From: Vibrio sp. UBA2441
Lineage (GTDB): Bacteria > Pseudomonadota > Gammaproteobacteria > Enterobacterales > Vibrionaceae
DNA length: 9,480 nucleotides
Reading direction: 5' to 3'
NCBI GenBank assembly: GCA_002342685.1
Contig: DDQN01000019.1
Span: forward strand, 1-9,480
Under the pieces are notes generated by a model. The model was not told where the DNA came from and ran no database searches. It saw nothing but the letters and a program-made list of their open reading frames with translations. Positions within the stretch are counted from its first letter, which is position 1, and the number at the start of each line of letters is the position of its first letter. Positions 8,401 through 9,480 of this stretch are shown here, piece by piece. A program made the translations under genes and the position numbers.

Positions 8401-9479
8401 GCGCCATTAATGCATTAGATACAGATGCCAAAGAAAGAACACTGGAATGGACCGCGTTTAACAAACCCAGCAAGATAACGCGTGATGGAAAGACGGTCGA
8501 GTTTACATACGATGCGAACCATAACCGCTACCTGAAAACCAGTGCAGGTAAAACGACTTTTTACTTTGGTAAAACCTACGAGCGCATAACCGACACCAAT
8601 ACTGGTGATGTGCAGAACAAGCACTTTATCTATGCTGACGGTAAGCTCATTGCCCTCAATATCCAGAGTAAAGACGAACAAGACAAACTGAAAAACTACC
8701 AGACCCGTTACCTGCATTACGATGCGTTAAATTCGGTGGATTTGATCACCGACGGTTATGGTTTAGTGGTGGAGCGCCGCAGTTACGATACTTGGGGTAA
8801 ACAGCGCAAAGTGACATGGCGTACCGATGACCCCCGCGACGTTATTCAGCAAGCCATCACCAACCGCGGTTACACAGGCCACGAAGAGATCACCGAAGTG
8901 GGCTTAGTGCACATGAACGGCCGGGTGTATGATCAGGAGCTGGGCAGGTTTATTAGCCCGGATCCTGTTATCCAGGCGCCTTATGTGACCAATAGCTTTA
9001 ACCGTTATTCTTATGTAATGAATAATCCGTTGAAGTATACGGATCCTACGGGGTTTAGTTGGAAAGATGTTTCTGATTGGGTGAGTAGTGCTTGGGAGTC
9101 AGTCAAGAATTTCTTTGGTGGTGGAAGTAATGGTAAGCCATCGGGTAATAATGGAAATTCCAAGTCAAGCTCAGATAATGATGATTCGCCTGCTAAGGAA
9201 AAAATACAAACTGTACAAAATACAGAATCATCAAGATTAGATAAAGAGATGGAGTACTTAGAAGGTGTAGTCCGTGATCAAATGGCTAGATCTAAGGTGG
9301 TGAGTAATTCAATGTATTCTGTAGCGCCAAACTTGAATGCTGATGGTGAATATTATGCTAATGCAACTTTTACGGATCAAATGAGCCCGATGCTATCTTT
9401 TGGAGGTGATAAAGAAGTTGTAACAGGAGAATATTCGATGTCATATAATAAAAAGTATATATATACCCGTGATCATTGA
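2445..9479 (+). CDS. Giant secreted SpvB/TcdB-RHS repeat protein (TcB-TcC-like toxin shell) with unique C-terminal tail
   Basis: The protein is 2344 residues and complete in the window. Residues 1-44 are a Sec signal with a likely cut after V-S-A (42-44). Met14 (ATG 2484) would give a more ordinary 31-residue signal; no start has a clear ribosome site. An SpvB domain follows (about 50-330; GLLGMGWSIGG at 91-101). A VCBS/FG-GAP propeller region has calcium-type DxDxDG loops at about 349, 476, 498, 546, 595 and 639. A TcdB-like middle segment follows (GGGFLGF, 761-767). RHS/YD repeats run from about 1090, and the RHS core spans about 2142-2203 (GRFISPDP at 2167-2174, DPTG at 2200-2203). Known Tc and Rhs relatives build a hollow cocoon around a C-terminal toxin released by self-cleavage at the core. 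Here the TcB-like and TcC-like parts are one chain. Two copies of an unfamiliar domain (913-1016, 1594-1698) are inserted. The tail (2204-2344) is unrecognised, so toxin activity is inference. Confidence 0.95.
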   Translation: MKAPMSRNDKVKPMNLIPLKNRLLPISLFLVASLMSAFSITVSANEAIALSGDFSVSGGQASYSLPISVAPGRAGHQPDLSFEYRSDSPNGLLGMGWSIGGLSSITRCEKNIEKDGRWGGVAFNDNDRFCLDGQRLIAVTGKDGQNLTEYRLENNGYAKVVSFGRQGNGPQHFKVWYKDGSLLEYGVTSNSRALLPESANVYKWAISRSVDSGKKNAISYSYNAIAVPFSNGGTPSVDSHTLFSISYTGGKVQFNYQNRDDATYQYLYGGKLVRNKRIKNVVVFDSQNKPINTYNLAYRYSPATSRSQLTKLQVCSDSACSTPINFTWQSKKQNSYVQTSTIVGPRFFDKNRDGQFSTYGITKFGRQTYPNRCSRNNRIVIQGNSIKDLNGTVTYGHSESYALIGNVTDLSLRKESYIWTNYKNFECGSDNNPKPMVTVELDPKTCIDGVYQTVVNGTVQRKSYCNKNRKKNMVGDFNGDGNQTLLSDPFFNFQLVGDIDNDGIDDYLVKNVASNYTSVDYYLSSKKHVKNNFKGLSHEVGHQFVDINNDGYLDLVSYILGKKKIIIREFNGLEFSRVPKQLSVSGKVDYIHFSDLNNDGFPEMFVNKRFYLNQAGTINFSKVLLDLNRREKVTISSPDINSDGWRDLVIYHEKVIAQSDKEDEISNGWSRTVNEAQYIKKSTPAVQDKIQTIREFGISYNIEYKPASDKNVHTQKPYYRYPIQNSTPRRYLVSKATKSPKGYAATTYEYHYEGAKSHIKGGGFLGFAKITETEKADVVTKTVTDYEQLSLPKAGKPIRSRIYKGDNKLISDISYRYKVNSNQGYNARYYQVYADRVDKKQYSLNAATIEKQEIISRTLDKFGNLSSESSTISSPLSTDAGSFTTATSYEYVSGGINKNHHIYDITSVSNISNLNQTLSQFASGMSKYCGTNGQVYFKPNDHIVLIHGDIDVPLVLQKYDQYFQYQTSGSKVDLDGLTSYQGSLTAITAAQFNAANPNSCGSYSYADSDGDGNMEFRTTRTTQTQLVSQTGDNFWKVGAIKSAHNVVTDNKSSQTRAVLNQMTYDSTGLLLSKTTQASDYAGNGDISTSGKQLVNEYRYDQWGNVVSQAVSGTGLAKRTSQTVYDDKGLYVSQIINAKGHTSTLDYNSRGLLTSSTSPLKGRHSGYSYDEFDRFKTETQPGTNNITRYRYALGQQCSKALTTTVSCSIIDPATGGEVVTHFDYAGREVRRLHNGFSGQRVVVDTVWDRNGRKRKVTRPQFLGKKTAAPVVTFDYDELNREILKTEPSAKVKSSAKGEYSDKDGVARYHTDYDGYQTTMTDAKGGVHSTTTNVLGYILKKSEPLSAEQTYQYYPDGKLHSSTDSANNTTIEYDSLGHRTRLIDPDMGTWDYRYNLAGELEYKKDANGVVTSIEYDVLGRKTKQTEGGSVSTWRYDERGALGTLSGFEGNGSRTDYFYNEKGLTEEVAVTVDEEKFSTHYTYDNFERVMREVRPNGLNTSLAGIASSASSNDERIAVEYVYNPYGYMSAVRSPKSYADEAFTSASFREEIRKLLKEAIEQANEYLSKAERYATQTEFFNQKAAEYNRKTVNVHNLDSSSQAMLGNGYRYKQWCNSQKVCYLRPATWVILHDDVSIPLDITLEGAIYRLTTSLANNNKPGIRNYDATVHAVDENEFNSQSLMPAHDYLLTDYDKNGVKDLMSNNDIYVAQADSATRTELLFAADDLSEAGNIANQRYKFYTELASKLINVSQEVAVLSGLYCEYANQLGGKMLDGTQDNAVSRNACDNTQQSSQAEHLNTILTQSELQESVSNKTYTYYWQRRETDAYDHTLSETLGNGLVNTYSHNANTGRPEFITTYKGDVLWNQRNGASNSTGKKLRLLYYKYDDHNNVIERRDDELGITDTWQYDALDRVVRNDIALSEKDKHGPNNPDFVTPFIYSYDKLGNITSKTGIGAYQYSKIKAGPHAVTTANGLNYQYDAAGNMLSARAINALDTDAKERTLEWTAFNKPSKITRDGKTVEFTYDANHNRYLKTSAGKTTFYFGKTYERITDTNTGDVQNKHFIYADGKLIALNIQSKDEQDKLKNYQTRYLHYDALNSVDLITDGYGLVVERRSYDTWGKQRKVTWRTDDPRDVIQQAITNRGYTGHEEITEVGLVHMNGRVYDQELGRFISPDPVIQAPYVTNSFNRYSYVMNNPLKYTDPTGFSWKDVSDWVSSAWESVKNFFGGGSNGKPSGNNGNSKSSSDNDDSPAKEKIQTVQNTESSRLDKEMEYLEGVVRDQMARSKVVSNSMYSVAPNLNADGEYYANATFTDQMSPMLSFGGDKEVVTGEYSMSYNKKYIYTRDH
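5181..5492 (+). repeat. Copy A of a duplicated internal domain (residues 913-1016 of the RHS protein)
   Basis: Landmarks are Cys929, Y936-F-K-P939, D949-I-D-V-P-L954, F992-N993 and the calcium-type loop D1007-S-D-G-D-G1012 with Glu1015. The same landmarks recur in copy B with matching spacing: Cys to Tyr 7, Leu to Phe 38, and Phe to loop Asp 15. A single one-residue gap falls between the KP and DIxVPL motifs. It lies between the TcdB-like middle segment and the first clear YD repeats (from about 1090). Cys929 and Cys1000 could form a disulfide in an exported protein. Overall identity between the copies is low, so the duplication is old or the copies were acquired separately. Confidence 0.65.
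7224..7538 (+). repeat. Copy B of the duplicated internal domain (residues 1594-1698 of the RHS protein)
   Basis: Landmarks are Cys1611, Y1618-L-R-P1621, D1630-V-S-I-P-L1635, F1673-N1674 and the loop D1688-Y-D-K-N-G1693 with Asp1696. It is embedded in an insertion of about 280 residues (about 1534-1812). Before it lies a charged helix or coiled coil (about 1542-1587, EEIRKLLKEAIEQANEYLSK); after it lies another helical stretch (about 1706-1768). The insertion splits one YD module, between YNPYGYMSAVRS and the Y-W-Q of residues 1816-1818. I cannot assign the domain to a named family. Confidence 0.65.
9054..9476 (+). other. Variable C-terminal tail of the RHS protein (candidate toxin tip)
   Basis: These are residues 2204-2344, immediately after the core DPTG. 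A Trp-containing amphipathic helix (about 2206-2220) is followed by a low-complexity Gly/Asn/Ser/Asp linker (about 2221-2248) and about 95 residues ending in KKYIYTRDH. No HNH, deaminase, ADP-ribosyltransferase, protease or pore-forming motif is evident, and there is no Cys. GC by hand count is about 37% here against about 54% in 8821-9000, which fits an exchanged tip. It is short for a toxin once the linker is removed, so a degenerate or non-toxic tip is also possible. The following gene, where an immunity protein would lie, is outside the window. Confidence 0.6.
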
Positions 9480-9480
9480 A

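Noticed and set aside
8415..8717. 100-codon minus-strand ORF inside the RHS gene
   Set aside because: It is fully antisense to RHS repeats, with no family resemblance or ribosome site. It is a shadow frame.
9420..9480. RHS gene considered truncated by the window edge
   Set aside because: An in-frame TGA at 9477-9479 closes the gene, so the tail is complete as sequenced. Only the downstream gene is missing.
1..9480. CRISPR array, tRNA, rRNA or insertion-sequence transposase
   Set aside because: I saw no regularly spaced direct repeats, cloverleaf or transposase-like frame on either strand.

Overview
The window looks like chromosomal DNA of a marine-type gammaproteobacterium in the Vibrionales/Alteromonadales range (Shewanella or Vibrio-like). 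That placement rests on a YaeP (UPF0253) gene paired with a DUF4250 gene and a YebE-type DUF533 gene. The genus cannot be fixed from the sequence alone.

Layout: positions 1-115 hold no gene but contain two nested palindromic hairpins. Positions 116-542 (minus strand) carry a two-gene unit, yaeP followed by a DUF4250 gene, with a perfect 10-bp-arm palindrome in the 31-nt gap between them and a plausible sigma-70 promoter upstream of yaeP. Positions 543-790 are intergenic and include a hairpin with T-tracts that should terminate the next gene. Positions 791-1492 (minus) encode a DUF533/TerB-fold inner-membrane protein related to E. coli YebE. Positions 1493-2046 are a 554-nt gene-free stretch: first a long imperfect palindrome (1575-1627), then a very AT-rich segment (about 25-30% GC by hand count) with a candidate promoter for the plus-strand genes.

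The rest is a plus-strand pair. A small membrane-anchored or lipoprotein-like protein (from 2047) is followed after 17 nt by a giant 2344-residue secreted protein (2445-9479). The giant protein has a Sec signal peptide, an SpvB domain, a VCBS/FG-GAP calcium-loop propeller region, a TcdB-type middle segment, many RHS/YD repeats, the RHS-associated core ending in a DPTG motif, and a unique AT-rich C-terminal tail. This is the architecture of a TcB-TcC-like (ABC toxin) shell fused into one polypeptide, with the tail in the position where polymorphic toxin tips are swapped. I do not recognise the tail. No TcA-type injector or immunity gene is visible, and the window ends one base after the stop.

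The least expected signal is inside the giant protein. About 105 residues occur twice, some 680 residues apart (copy A 913-1016, copy B 1594-1698), with conserved motif spacing: a Cys, then Y-[FL]-[KR]-P, D-[IV]-x-[IV]-P-L, F-N, and a DxDx[DN]G loop. Copy B is flanked by long helices, and together they form an insertion of about 280 residues that splits one YD-repeat module. The copies look like accessory domains grafted onto the RHS cocoon, and I know of no named family for them.
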